The notes: generated from the sequence alone by a model not told the origin. Positions 1-6,140 are shown, numbered from the stretch's first letter. The stretch is 7,691 nucleotides of DNA from RYN-428 sp035648595 (GCA_035648595.1 DASRLH010000098.1:1-7691), one strand, 5' to 3'. Numbers and translations: made by a program.

Positions 1-125
1 CCACCAAAACCGCAAGTCCGACGGCCCACCCGGCTGGCTCACCCTCTGGCGCGGATGGAATGACCTTCACCTGATGGTCATGGGCGCGCGGGCGGCTGGA
101 CTGGAAAAAATGTGACGAAAGATGA
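1..125 (+). mobile_element. 3' end of an IS element (IS4-like), truncated by window edge
   Basis: Positions 8-125 are repeated base for base as the reverse complement of 7574-7691, so the window starts and ends in two oppositely oriented copies of one element. The segment contains the last codons of a transposase (2-115) followed by about 10 bp of non-coding end. The inner border is placed at 125 because the next bases (GGCG, 126-129) also belong to a palindromic repeat found elsewhere in the window without any IS. The other end of the IS lies outside the window, so its length and terminal inverted repeats cannot be seen. Confidence 0.75.
2..115 (+). CDS. Partial transposase C-terminus, IS4-like
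   Basis: This is an open frame of 37 codons ending at TGA 113-115, with its 5' part cut off by the window edge. The peptide contains PPGWLTLWRGWNDLHLMV followed by a short basic/alanine tail. From memory, the G-W-x-x-L-W-R-G-W-x-x-L pattern is typical of the C-termini of many IS4-family DDE transposases. The catalytic DDE residues would lie upstream and are not visible. The same peptide is encoded in the opposite direction at the other end of the window, which supports a multicopy transposase. The family assignment rests on this short tail only and is tentative. IS element membership is better supported than the IS4 label. Confidence 0.55.
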   Translation, partial: HQNRKSDGPPGWLTLWRGWNDLHLMVMGARAAGLEKM

Positions 126-215
126 GGCGTCCCGCCCGTGCAGGGTGCGTGAGATTGGGAATATTGCGATTGCTCGACCCCTGCGCCATCGGCACGGGCG
201 GGACGCCCGTGATAC
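126..215. repeat. Palindromic REP-like repeats forming a nested hairpin
   Basis: Positions 126-141 (GGCGTCCCGCCCGTGC) are the exact reverse complement of 192-207. A second, tight hairpin, CACGGGCG-GGA-CGCCCGTG, lies at 193-211. The 33 bases 183-215 are the reverse complement of 1997-2029 with one mismatch, so this is a dispersed repeat and not a local accident. The inner bases GCAGGG (140-145) and CCCTGC (179-184) extend the pairing. The left copy of the palindrome is truncated exactly where the IS end begins. Confidence 0.8.
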
Positions 216-366
216 GTCACCGGCTTCTTCCCATGACCGCGCAATGGACGACCTTCCGCTCTTTTACTGTTCCGTTGATCAGCCGATCATACTTGACAAG
301 GCCCCGTCATTGGACGCGACGGCGGACGTCCGGTAACTTCGGGCAGCCAAGCAACCGACGAATTCC
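216..366. other. Non-coding stretch upstream of the HAD-UbiA gene
   Basis: Short open frames here look like chance frames and overlap the repeats; none has a recognisable product. A small dyad, TGATC-AGCC-GATCA, lies at 276-289, and a TTGACA hexamer lies at 293-298, but no convincing -10 box follows at the right spacing. No Shine-Dalgarno sequence is obvious before the ATG at 367. The promoter for the downstream gene probably lies here but cannot be pinned down. Confidence 0.5.
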
Positions 367-1863
367 ATGATCGCAGACGGCGCTGTTCAACTCGATCCGG
401 CACTCTCCGAGGCAGATGCTTCCGTGTTAAGCGCGGAACGGGGCTCCGTGCCACTTTGCGTGGACTTGGACGGCACCCTTATCGCCACCGATTCATTCTG
501 GGAGGCGCTATTGCTGCTGGCCAAGCATCATTCGTTGGATGCTTTGCGCGCGCCGGCCTGGGCGGCGGCGGGACTGGGCCGGCTTAAGGAGCAGGTCGCC
601 CGGCGGGTAAGGGTCGATCCGGCACTGCTCCCCTACCGCAAGGATGTGCTCGAGTTTCTGTGGGAACAAAAGCGCGCGGGCCGGCGCATTGTGCTGGCGA
701 CCGCTTCGCACCAGAGCGTGGCGGATGCCGTCGCGGCTTATCACGCGGGGCTTTTCGATGAAGTGATCGGCACCGGCGATGGCCCCAACCTCAAGGGACG
801 CAACAAGCTTGCCGAGCTGGAACGGCGATTCGGGACGGGCAATTTCGATTACATGGGCGACTCTGCCGCCGACGTGTGCCTCTGGCGCGCGGCCCGGAGG
901 GCCTACGTTGTTTATCCGGAGAACAGCGCATTGCGGCAGGCAAAAGCCGTCTGCACCCCCTACCAGGTTTTCCCGCGACCCGGCCGCGCCAAGCCATTGC
1001 TCAAGGCACTGCGGCCGCATCAGTGGGTGAAGAACTTTCTTCTGCTCATCCCGCTGATCCTTGCCCATCAACTGGGAAATCACGCGAAAGTGCTGGCGGG
1101 GATGTCGGCGTTTGTCTCATTCAGCTTCTGCGCCTCGGCCATCTACATCATCAATGACCTTCTCGATCTGGAATCCGACCGCAGGCACCCCAGCAAACGC
1201 CGACGGCCCTTCGCGTCTGGCGCGCTTTCCGTGGCGACCGGACTGATGATGTCGGGCGGGCTGCTGCTGGCGTCTTTCGGAATCGCGGCTTCGCTGCCAA
1301 TGCGATTTATCGAAATGTTGCTGGTATACTTGATTTTGACCACCGCCTATTCCTTCTGGCTGAAGCGCAAAATGCTGGTGGACGTGATTCTGCTGGCGAC
1401 GCTGTACACGCAGCGCATTATTGCCGGCGCGTTTGCGGTGAGCGTGCCGTTGACGATGTGGCTGCTGGCGTTTTCGATGTTCTTCTTCCTGAGCCTCGCG
1501 TTCGCCAAGCGCTATTCGGAATTGCTGCAGGTTGAGGACGCCGGCGGCGAGCAGATCAAGGGGCGCGGGTATCGCGTCTCGGACCTGGGCATCATTGAAA
1601 GCGTCGGGCCGGCGAGCGGATACCTTTCTGTGTTGGTCTTCTGCAATTACCTGAATACGGAACTGGTGAAAGGCCTGTACGCCCGTCCCGCATTGCTTTG
1701 GGGCGTGGCGCCGCTGCTGTTATACTGGATCACGCGCGTCTGGTTCCTGGCCCGCCGCCGCGAAATGCACGATGATCCCATCGTCTTCGCGATCCGCGAT
1801 AAGATGAGCTGGGGCGTGGGCGCGTGCGTGGGACTGGTCGTCATCGCGGCGTGGGTGAGATGA
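367..1863 (+). CDS. HAD phosphatase-UbiA prenyltransferase fusion (DPPR synthase-like)
   Basis: This 498-aa protein has two parts. Residues about 28-200 are a HAD-type hydrolase domain: motif I D33-L-D35-G-T, motif II around T112 (LATAS), a candidate motif III lysine in LKGRNK (143-147), and motif IV GDSAAD with D165 and D169. Residues about 213-498 are a polytopic UbiA domain with roughly eight hydrophobic segments and the Asp-rich motif NDLLDLESD (N263, D264, D267, D271). LKRKMLVDV (332-340) and KRYSEL (381-386) resemble mycobacterial decaprenyl-phosphate phosphoribosyltransferase (Rv3806c). Inferred role: move 5-phosphoribose from PRPP to a polyprenyl phosphate at the inner membrane, with the HAD domain a candidate for removing the 5'-phosphate. 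The neighbouring DprE1- and DprE2-like genes support this. Other UbiA reactions are possible. The first ATG is used; a GTG at residue 20 is an alternative. Confidence 0.8.
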   Translation: MIADGAVQLDPALSEADASVLSAERGSVPLCVDLDGTLIATDSFWEALLLLAKHHSLDALRAPAWAAAGLGRLKEQVARRVRVDPALLPYRKDVLEFLWEQKRAGRRIVLATASHQSVADAVAAYHAGLFDEVIGTGDGPNLKGRNKLAELERRFGTGNFDYMGDSAADVCLWRAARRAYVVYPENSALRQAKAVCTPYQVFPRPGRAKPLLKALRPHQWVKNFLLLIPLILAHQLGNHAKVLAGMSAFVSFSFCASAIYIINDLLDLESDRRHPSKRRRPFASGALSVATGLMMSGGLLLASFGIAASLPMRFIEMLLVYLILTTAYSFWLKRKMLVDVILLATLYTQRIIAGAFAVSVPLTMWLLAFSMFFFLSLAFAKRYSELLQVEDAGGEQIKGRGYRVSDLGIIESVGPASGYLSVLVFCNYLNTELVKGLYARPALLWGVAPLLLYWITRVWFLARRREMHDDPIVFAIRDKMSWGVGACVGLVVIAAWVR

Positions 1864-1869
1864 GTTTTG

Positions 1870-1913
1870 AAGAGTGGATTACCGCGCAGTCCGCGAAAGA
1901 GTGGATTACCGCG
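1870..1913 (+). repeat. 17-bp direct repeat just after the UbiA gene
   Basis: AAGAGTGGATTACCGCG occurs at 1870-1886 and again at 1897-1913, offset by 27 bp. The second copy runs directly into the left arm of the inverted repeat at 1908-1933. It looks like local duplication at the edge of the repeat insertion. Confidence 0.75.
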
Positions 1914-2164
1914 GAGACGCGGAGACGCAGAGATCGGAAGTAAAAGATGAGGTAGCAGTTCAGCGGGGGTGCCGCAAAGGGACCCAGCCCGCTAATGTAT
2001 CACGGGCGTCTCGCCCGTGCCGATGGCGCGGTAGTCGAGGAATTGCCGAATTGCAATTACTTTGCACTCTACACGGGGGAACCGTAATTCAAATGAGCTA
2101 TTGAATACGCCACGAAAATCTCTCCATCTTCTTTTTCTTCTCTGCGTCTCCGCGTCTCCGCGGT
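1908..2164. repeat. Inverted-repeat element between HAD-UbiA and dprE1-like genes
   Basis: Perfect 26-bp inverted arms lie at 1908-1933 and 2139-2164. Each is built from alternating GCGGAGAC/CGCAGAG-type units, so each arm is also internally repetitive. The 205 bp between them hold the palindrome at 1997-2029, the decamer palindrome AATTGCAATT (2049-2058), and no credible gene. The arm sequence recurs in degraded form at 6416-6437 (22 bp, four C/T differences). The arrangement resembles a non-autonomous, MITE-like insertion or a pair of dispersed repeats inserted head to head. Target-site duplications are not evident by eye. Confidence 0.7.
1997..2029 (+). repeat. REP-like palindrome, intact copy
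   Basis: The core is CACGGGCG-TCT-CGCCCGTG (2001-2019), an 8-bp perfect stem with a 3-nt loop. The longer 33-bp unit matches the reverse complement of 183-215 with a single difference. A third, truncated copy is at 7555-7573 and a fourth, truncated, at 126-141. No IS sequence borders this copy, so it shows what the uninterrupted repeat looks like. Confidence 0.85.
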
Positions 2165-2189
2165 TAATATTCTTCTTACCAAGGCCTCG

Positions 2190-3563
2190 ATGCCACGTTC
2201 GCGTTTGATGGAACTATCGGGCTGGGGGAATGTTCCCCGGCAGGCGGCGCAGGTGTTTCGGCCCGAGAAGGTCGCCGAGGCGCGGGCGGTGGTTGCATCC
2301 CCACCGGCTGGCACGCTGCTGGCGCGCGGGCTGGGGCGCAGCTACGGGGACGCGGCCCTCAATGAAAATGGCAATATCTTGCTCGACACCCGCCTGTCGC
2401 GCTTTTTGGCGTTTGACCCGGCCGCCGGCGTCCTCGAATGCGAGGCGGGCGTCTCGCTGGAGGATATTCTTCACACCTTCGTCCCGCGCGGGTTCTTTCC
2501 GCCCGTGACGCCGGGAACCAAGTTCGTGACCATCGGCGGCGCGATCGCCGCTGATGTGCATGGAAAGAACCATCATCGCGATGGATCGATTGCCGAGTTT
2601 ATTGACGGCCTGGACCTGCTTACCGCGACCGGCGAAGTCCTCCCCTGCTCGCGCGAGCAAAATTCTGATATATTTTTCGCCACGCTCGGCGGCATGGGCC
2701 TGACCGGCGTGATCTTGCAGGCGCGCATCCGATTGCGGAAGATCGAGTCGGCTTATATCGCCGTCGATTATCAGCAGGCCCCCAATCTCGACGCGGCCCT
2801 GGCGGCGTTCGCATCGGGCGACGAGCAATATCAGTATTCCGTCGCCTGGATCGATTGCCTGTCGCGCGGCGCCTCCCTGGGCCGGTCGGTTCTCATTCGC
2901 GGCAACCACGCGACGGCTGGGGAATTGCCGCCGGGATTGGCCAACGGGCCGCTGAATGCGACGCTTCGGCATAAAAGGTCCGTCCACTTCAATTTACCAA
3001 ATTTCGCTCTATCCCCGCTGACGGTTCGGCTGTTCAACAACCGTTTTTACGCCCGGCACAAGGATGGCCGCAAGTATGTGGATTACGATGAATTTTTCTA
3101 TCCGCTTGATTCCCTGCTGCACTGGAATCGCATCTACGGCAAGCGCGGCTTTTTCCAATACCAAGCCGTCTTTCCTGCCACGAAGGATGGTGGGTGCCTG
3201 CGGAAGTTGCTACAGCGGCTTTCGACCTCTGGCCGAGCTTCATTTCTTGCGGTTCTAAAGACGATGGGCAAGAGCAGCGGCGGGTTGCTTTCATTTCCGA
3301 TGCCGGGCCATACACTCGCGCTGGATATTCCCAACGGCGGTCCCACCACCGTCGCGCTGCTTCGGGAGTTAGACGCGATTGTGATGGACCATGGCGGGCG
3401 GGTTTATCTGGCGAAGGATGCCTGCATGACAGCCGAGAGTTTTCAACGGATGTATCCGAACGTGGGGCAGTTCGATGAGATCAAGAATCGGCTTGATCCC
3501 CAAGGTGTTTTCAGTTCCTCGCAGGCACGGCGCCTGGGCATCGGCGAAGGGGTGATGGCATGA
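2190..3563 (+). CDS. dprE1: DprE1-like FAD-dependent polyprenylphosphoryl-ribose oxidase
   Basis: This 457-aa protein is close to the 461 aa of mycobacterial DprE1. It should oxidise the ribose 2'-OH of polyprenylphosphoryl-ribose to the 2-keto form, the first half of the epimerisation to arabinose. Visible features are the PP-loop FAD-binding segment ARGLGRSYGD (45-54), PVTPGT (105-110), GGAIAADVHGKNHH (116-129), GGMGLTG (167-173), a substrate-domain block FFYPLDSLLHWNRIYGKRG (302-320), and the C-terminal KD pair K409-D410 matching active-site Lys418. The residue aligning with Cys387, the covalent benzothiazinone target, is alanine (A377 in GHTLALDIP). AAGG at 2181-2184, 5 nt before the ATG, supports this start; M7 is an alternative. 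The gene overlaps the SDR gene by 4 bp. Family assignment is firm; substrate is inferred. Confidence 0.88.
   Translation: MPRSRLMELSGWGNVPRQAAQVFRPEKVAEARAVVASPPAGTLLARGLGRSYGDAALNENGNILLDTRLSRFLAFDPAAGVLECEAGVSLEDILHTFVPRGFFPPVTPGTKFVTIGGAIAADVHGKNHHRDGSIAEFIDGLDLLTATGEVLPCSREQNSDIFFATLGGMGLTGVILQARIRLRKIESAYIAVDYQQAPNLDAALAAFASGDEQYQYSVAWIDCLSRGASLGRSVLIRGNHATAGELPPGLANGPLNATLRHKRSVHFNLPNFALSPLTVRLFNNRFYARHKDGRKYVDYDEFFYPLDSLLHWNRIYGKRGFFQYQAVFPATKDGGCLRKLLQRLSTSGRASFLAVLKTMGKSSGGLLSFPMPGHTLALDIPNGGPTTVALLRELDAIVMDHGGRVYLAKDACMTAESFQRMYPNVGQFDEIKNRLDPQGVFSSSQARRLGIGEGVMA
3547..3552 (+). promoter_or_regulatory. Shine-Dalgarno site for the SDR gene
   Basis: AAGGGG lies 7 nt before the ATG at 3560, inside the end of the dprE1-like gene. 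It favours this start over the in-frame ATG at 3599. Together with the ATGA stop/start overlap it implies translational coupling of the two enzymes. Confidence 0.6.
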
Positions 3564-4375
3564 GCAGTACGCCAACTGGTTATTATGGCCTCACCTCCAT
3601 GCCGCCCCATACGGACGTGACTGCCTCGCGCGGGGCCAATTGGGTCGTGGTGGTGGGCGCCTCTTCGGGGATTGGTCGGGCGATAGCCAATGAATGGGCA
3701 GCGTCCGGTAATGATATTATCCTCGCCGGGCGCGACCTGGATGATTTGAACCGGTCGGCCGCGGATTTGCGAATTCGGTTTGGCCGGCAGATCGAAGTGA
3801 CCGCGTTCGATGCACTCGCGTTTGACACGCATGAAGCATTCTGGCGAAACTGTCGGGAGCTGGCTCCGGAGGGAATTGCTGGCGTGATTTTGTTGCATGG
3901 CTTTCTCCCGGTGCAGTTGGATGCGCAGACCGATCTCGCCTTGATGCGCCAGACGGTGGATACAAATCTGACATCCGCCATTTCTTTGCTTTCCTTGGTT
4001 TCCAATGATTTTGAGCGGCGGGGCAGTGGATTCATCTGCGTCTTTTCGTCGGTCGCCGGCGATCGCGGGCGTCAGAGCAATTATGTGTATGGTTCCGCGA
4101 AGGCGGGTTTAACGGCGTTTCTCTCAGGCCTTAGAAGCCGGCTTTTCAAGAGCGGCGTGTCGGTGACGACGGTGAAGCCGGGGTTCGTGGACACGGGAAT
4201 GACATGGGGATTGCCCGGCTTGTTCCTCGTCGCCCAGCCTCGGGATGTGGCGTATGACGTTTTTCAGGCGGTGAGTAAGGGGCGGGCGCATGTCTATACG
4301 CCTTGGTTTTGGCAATACATCATGTTGATCATCAAGAGCATTCCCGAGTCCGTGTTCAAGCGTATGAAGCTGTAG
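3560..4375 (+). CDS. dprE2: DprE2-like short-chain dehydrogenase (keto-ribose reductase)
   Basis: This 271-aa classical-type SDR has a Rossmann nucleotide loop GASSGIG (33-39), an Asn in VDTNLTS (N136), a catalytic serine at 163/164 (VFSSVAG), the Y177-x-x-x-K181 pair in YGSAK, and the post-catalytic KPGFVDTGM (206-214). The hydrophobic and basic C-terminus (PWFWQYIMLIIKSIPESVFKRMKL, about 248-271) resembles DprE2 tails and may touch the membrane. The start overlaps the oxidase stop as ATGA and has an SD at 3547-3552; starting at M14 would give 258 aa, nearer to the 254 aa of mycobacterial DprE2. Inferred role: NAD(P)H reduction of the 2-keto lipid to polyprenylphosphoryl-D-arabinose, working as a pair with the upstream oxidase. 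SDR family is certain; the specific substrate rests on gene order. Confidence 0.85.
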   Translation: MSSTPTGYYGLTSMPPHTDVTASRGANWVVVVGASSGIGRAIANEWAASGNDIILAGRDLDDLNRSAADLRIRFGRQIEVTAFDALAFDTHEAFWRNCRELAPEGIAGVILLHGFLPVQLDAQTDLALMRQTVDTNLTSAISLLSLVSNDFERRGSGFICVFSSVAGDRGRQSNYVYGSAKAGLTAFLSGLRSRLFKSGVSVTTVKPGFVDTGMTWGLPGLFLVAQPRDVAYDVFQAVSKGRAHVYTPWFWQYIMLIIKSIPESVFKRMKL

Positions 4376-4381
4376 AGCGAA

Positions 4382-4403
4382 CGCGCGATTCTTCTGTCGC
4401 GCG
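4382..4403 (+). terminator. GC-rich hairpin after the SDR gene, possible terminator
   Basis: CGCGCGA (4382-4388) pairs perfectly with TCGCGCG (4397-4403) around an 8-nt loop, 6 bp after the SDR stop codon. No T-run follows directly, so intrinsic termination here would be weak. It may instead be an mRNA-stabilising stem. Confidence 0.35.
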
Positions 4404-4420
4404 CCGTAGCCGCCGGCGAC

Positions 4421-4441
4421 AAAAGTTGCAAAACAGCTTTT
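4421..4441. terminator. A/T-flanked hairpin, possible bidirectional terminator
   Basis: AAAAGTTG (4421-4428) pairs with CAGCTTTT (4434-4441), with one G-U pair, around the loop CAAAA. The stem itself supplies an A-tract and a T-tract. It separates the sugar-lipid genes from the parS/parB region. The stem is A/T-rich and short, so this is a weak call. Confidence 0.3.
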
Positions 4442-4470
4442 AATCAGATAGGGTGAGAAAATTGATCGAT

Positions 4471-4486
4471 AGTTCCACGTGGAACA
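4471..4486. promoter_or_regulatory. parS: parS centromere site
   Basis: AGTTCCACGTGGAACA matches the bacterial parS consensus TGTTCCACGTGGAACA at 15 of 16 positions, and its 14-bp core 4472-4485 is a perfect palindrome. It lies about 150 bp upstream of parB, where parS sites commonly occur. ParB should load and spread from here. No second copy was found in the window. Confidence 0.92.
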
Positions 4487-4512
4487 TCTGTAACACCGGG
4501 TAGGAAGCTTCT

Positions 4513-4630
4513 GTAGGGTTCGCTTCAGCGAACGCTGCCTTAGGGTACGAGCCTTGGTACGATTCCATGATTTCCCCCGAAGACCCTTTGTTGTGCCGTA
4601 AAAACCGCGTTCGCTGAAGCGAAACCCTAC
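4513..4630. repeat. Inverted-repeat element between parS and parB
   Basis: The left arm 4513-4535 and right arm 4607-4630 are reverse complements apart from one extra base in the right arm. Each arm contains its own small hairpin, TTCGC-nnnn-GCGAA (4519-4532 and 4610-4623). The 71 bp between them contain GGTACGA twice (4544-4550, 4556-4562) and no gene. The overall shape, about 118 bp with near-perfect inverted ends, is MITE-like. The right arm ends 6 bp before the parB ATG. Confidence 0.75.
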
Positions 4631-4636
4631 GTTGGA

Positions 4637-5647
4637 ATGGACGCCCATATAATGACCCACAAATCGAAACCCCGGCTTGGTCGAGGCCTTAGTAGTCTTC
4701 TTTCCACTTCCCAAGAACGCGAAGGATCAACTCTCGCTTTGGACATCCAACCTTCGGAGCCATCAACTTCCAAAAACACGCCTTCGATGCACCCCGCCCC
4801 ACTTCCCCAGCCTGCTGCTCCCAAATCCGATGCCATCGAGCAAATGCAACGACCGACTGTTGACATCCGCGAAATTGCTCTCGACCAGATCGTCCCAAAC
4901 CCACATCAGCCGCGCCGGCAGATGAACGAAAGTTCCATCGCCGAGCTGGCGGCCAGCCTCAAATCCACCGGTTTGATCCAACCGATCATCCTGCGGAAGG
5001 TCGGCAGTCAGTACCAGCTCATCGCCGGCGAACGCCGTTGGCGCGCGGCGCGGCTGGCGGGATTGGCATCCGTTCCCGCCCTTATCCGCGAAGCCACCAG
5101 TGCCGAGCAGGCGCAGATGGCGTTGGTCGAAAATGTTCAGCGCGAGAACCTCAACCCAATCGACCGGGCATTGGCATATCGAACGCTGATGAATCAACTG
5201 GGCCTGACCCAAGCCGAACTGGCGGGGCGGATGGGGGAGGAACGGAGCAGCGTCGCCAATTTCGTGCGATTGCTCGATCTGGCCGAGCCCGTGCAGGCGA
5301 TGGTCGTCGATGGTCGGATCAGCATGGGCCACGCCAAGCTGCTGGCCGGAATCGCGGACAAAGCCGAACAGGACCGGCTGGCGAATCTGGTGGTTAGCCA
5401 AAACTTGTCGGTGCGGAACTTGGAAAAGCAGTTGCAGTCTTCCAAGCCCGCGACGGCCCCGCCGCCGACAACGATTTCTGTCTCGCCGCATCTGCAAGAT
5501 TTGGAACGATCCTTAAGCCAGCAGCTTGGCTTGCACGTGCAGGTTCGGTCGGCGGCGAAGAAGGGGCGGGGGAAGGTGATTTTGAATTATTCCTCATTAG
5601 ATCAATTCGATGAACTGATGAACCGGCTGGGTGTGCGGGTGGGGTAA
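4637..5647 (+). CDS. parB: ParB/Spo0J chromosome-partitioning protein
   Basis: This 336-aa protein is slightly longer than a typical ParB. The conserved N-terminal ParA-contact segment KPRLGRGLSSLL (11-22) is followed by a Pro/Ser-rich linker (about 23-75). The ParB/Srx-like CTP-binding domain begins near residue 78 and contains NPHQPRR (88-94), GLIQPI (112-117) and the GERRWRA box (131-137), followed by ENVQRENLNP (165-174). The helix-turn-helix region (about 188-213, LTQAELAGRMG) binds parS, and the C-terminal dimerisation domain is about 283-336. It should bind parS at 4471-4486 as a CTP-loaded clamp. No parA-like gene lies in this window, although parA usually sits directly upstream. Two in-frame starts, 4637 and 4652, both precede the conserved segment and neither has a clear SD. 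Confidence 0.95.
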   Translation: MDAHIMTHKSKPRLGRGLSSLLSTSQEREGSTLALDIQPSEPSTSKNTPSMHPAPLPQPAAPKSDAIEQMQRPTVDIREIALDQIVPNPHQPRRQMNESSIAELAASLKSTGLIQPIILRKVGSQYQLIAGERRWRAARLAGLASVPALIREATSAEQAQMALVENVQRENLNPIDRALAYRTLMNQLGLTQAELAGRMGEERSSVANFVRLLDLAEPVQAMVVDGRISMGHAKLLAGIADKAEQDRLANLVVSQNLSVRNLEKQLQSSKPATAPPPTTISVSPHLQDLERSLSQQLGLHVQVRSAAKKGRGKVILNYSSLDQFDELMNRLGVRVG

Positions 5648-5744
5648 GCAACAAGAGCACGGCTTGGCGCGCCATTAAATATGTTTTGTCGAATTATTGC
5701 TAACTTGGTGTTCTCAATACTTGATGCCTGGTGGCCTGGCGTAG

Positions 5745-6140
5745 TCATGCCGAATCACGGTTCATTTCTCGCTCATCTTGTTCTGCCGCTTTATCCGCCT
5801 TTCACAGTCCATAGATTCCGATAATCGTCCCCAGCGGGATCTTCGGCAGAAGCGCGATGTTCAGCGTCACCGTTGGCCATTTTCGCAGGGAGGGGAAGCG
5901 CCATCGGATGATCAGGATGAATACCTCAAATGCCAGGTAACAGGCCTCGGTGGCGATAACCAGGTGAAGGGTCCAGACCGACTGCACATTCATTCCCGGC
6001 CGGGCGGTGAGCGACCAGATCGCGACGATGCCGCAAACCGACAGAAACGCCAGCAGAGCCAGCATGACTGTGTAGGTTCCATCGCGGCGGGATTGCCGGC
6101 TGGCGGGATGTGGGAGAAGCGGCGGGGGAGGGGGGTTCAT
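5745..6140 (-). pseudogene. Small three-TM membrane protein with in-frame TGA near its C-terminus
   Basis: From the ATG at 6140 the frame gives 112 aa ending at TGA 5802-5804, then continues for 18 sense codons (KADKAAEQDEREMNRDSA) to a second TGA at 5745-5747. The protein has a proline-rich start (MNPPPPP) and three hydrophobic segments (about 22-46, 55-79 and 90-111). It has no known catalytic motif. The end reads PLGTIIGIYGL-stop-KADK. From memory, similar small membrane proteins read GIYGLW followed by a charged tail, so the TGA probably replaces TGG. Loss of only the charged tail may leave a working protein, so pseudogene is provisional. An SD-like GAAAGG lies 10 nt before the ATG. Function is unknown. 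It faces parB and diverges from the reductase gene. Confidence 0.6.

Noticed and set aside
293..298. TTGACA as a sigma-70 -35 box for the HAD-UbiA gene
   Set aside because: No TATAAT-like hexamer occurs 16-18 bp downstream, where the sequence is GC-rich.
112..370. Two overlapping short ORFs left of the HAD-UbiA gene
   Set aside because: They translate the palindromic repeats, overlap each other in different frames, and show no domain or ribosome binding site.
2214..2987. Long antisense ORF inside the dprE1-like gene
   Set aside because: It is a shadow of a strongly recognisable gene on the plus strand, with no family resemblance. The antisense ORF 4763-5497 inside parB is rejected for the same reason.
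4124..4714. Minus-strand ORF spanning the SDR end, parS and the parB start
   Set aside because: It crosses two real gene ends, the parS site and a repeat element, and has a composition expected of chance reading.
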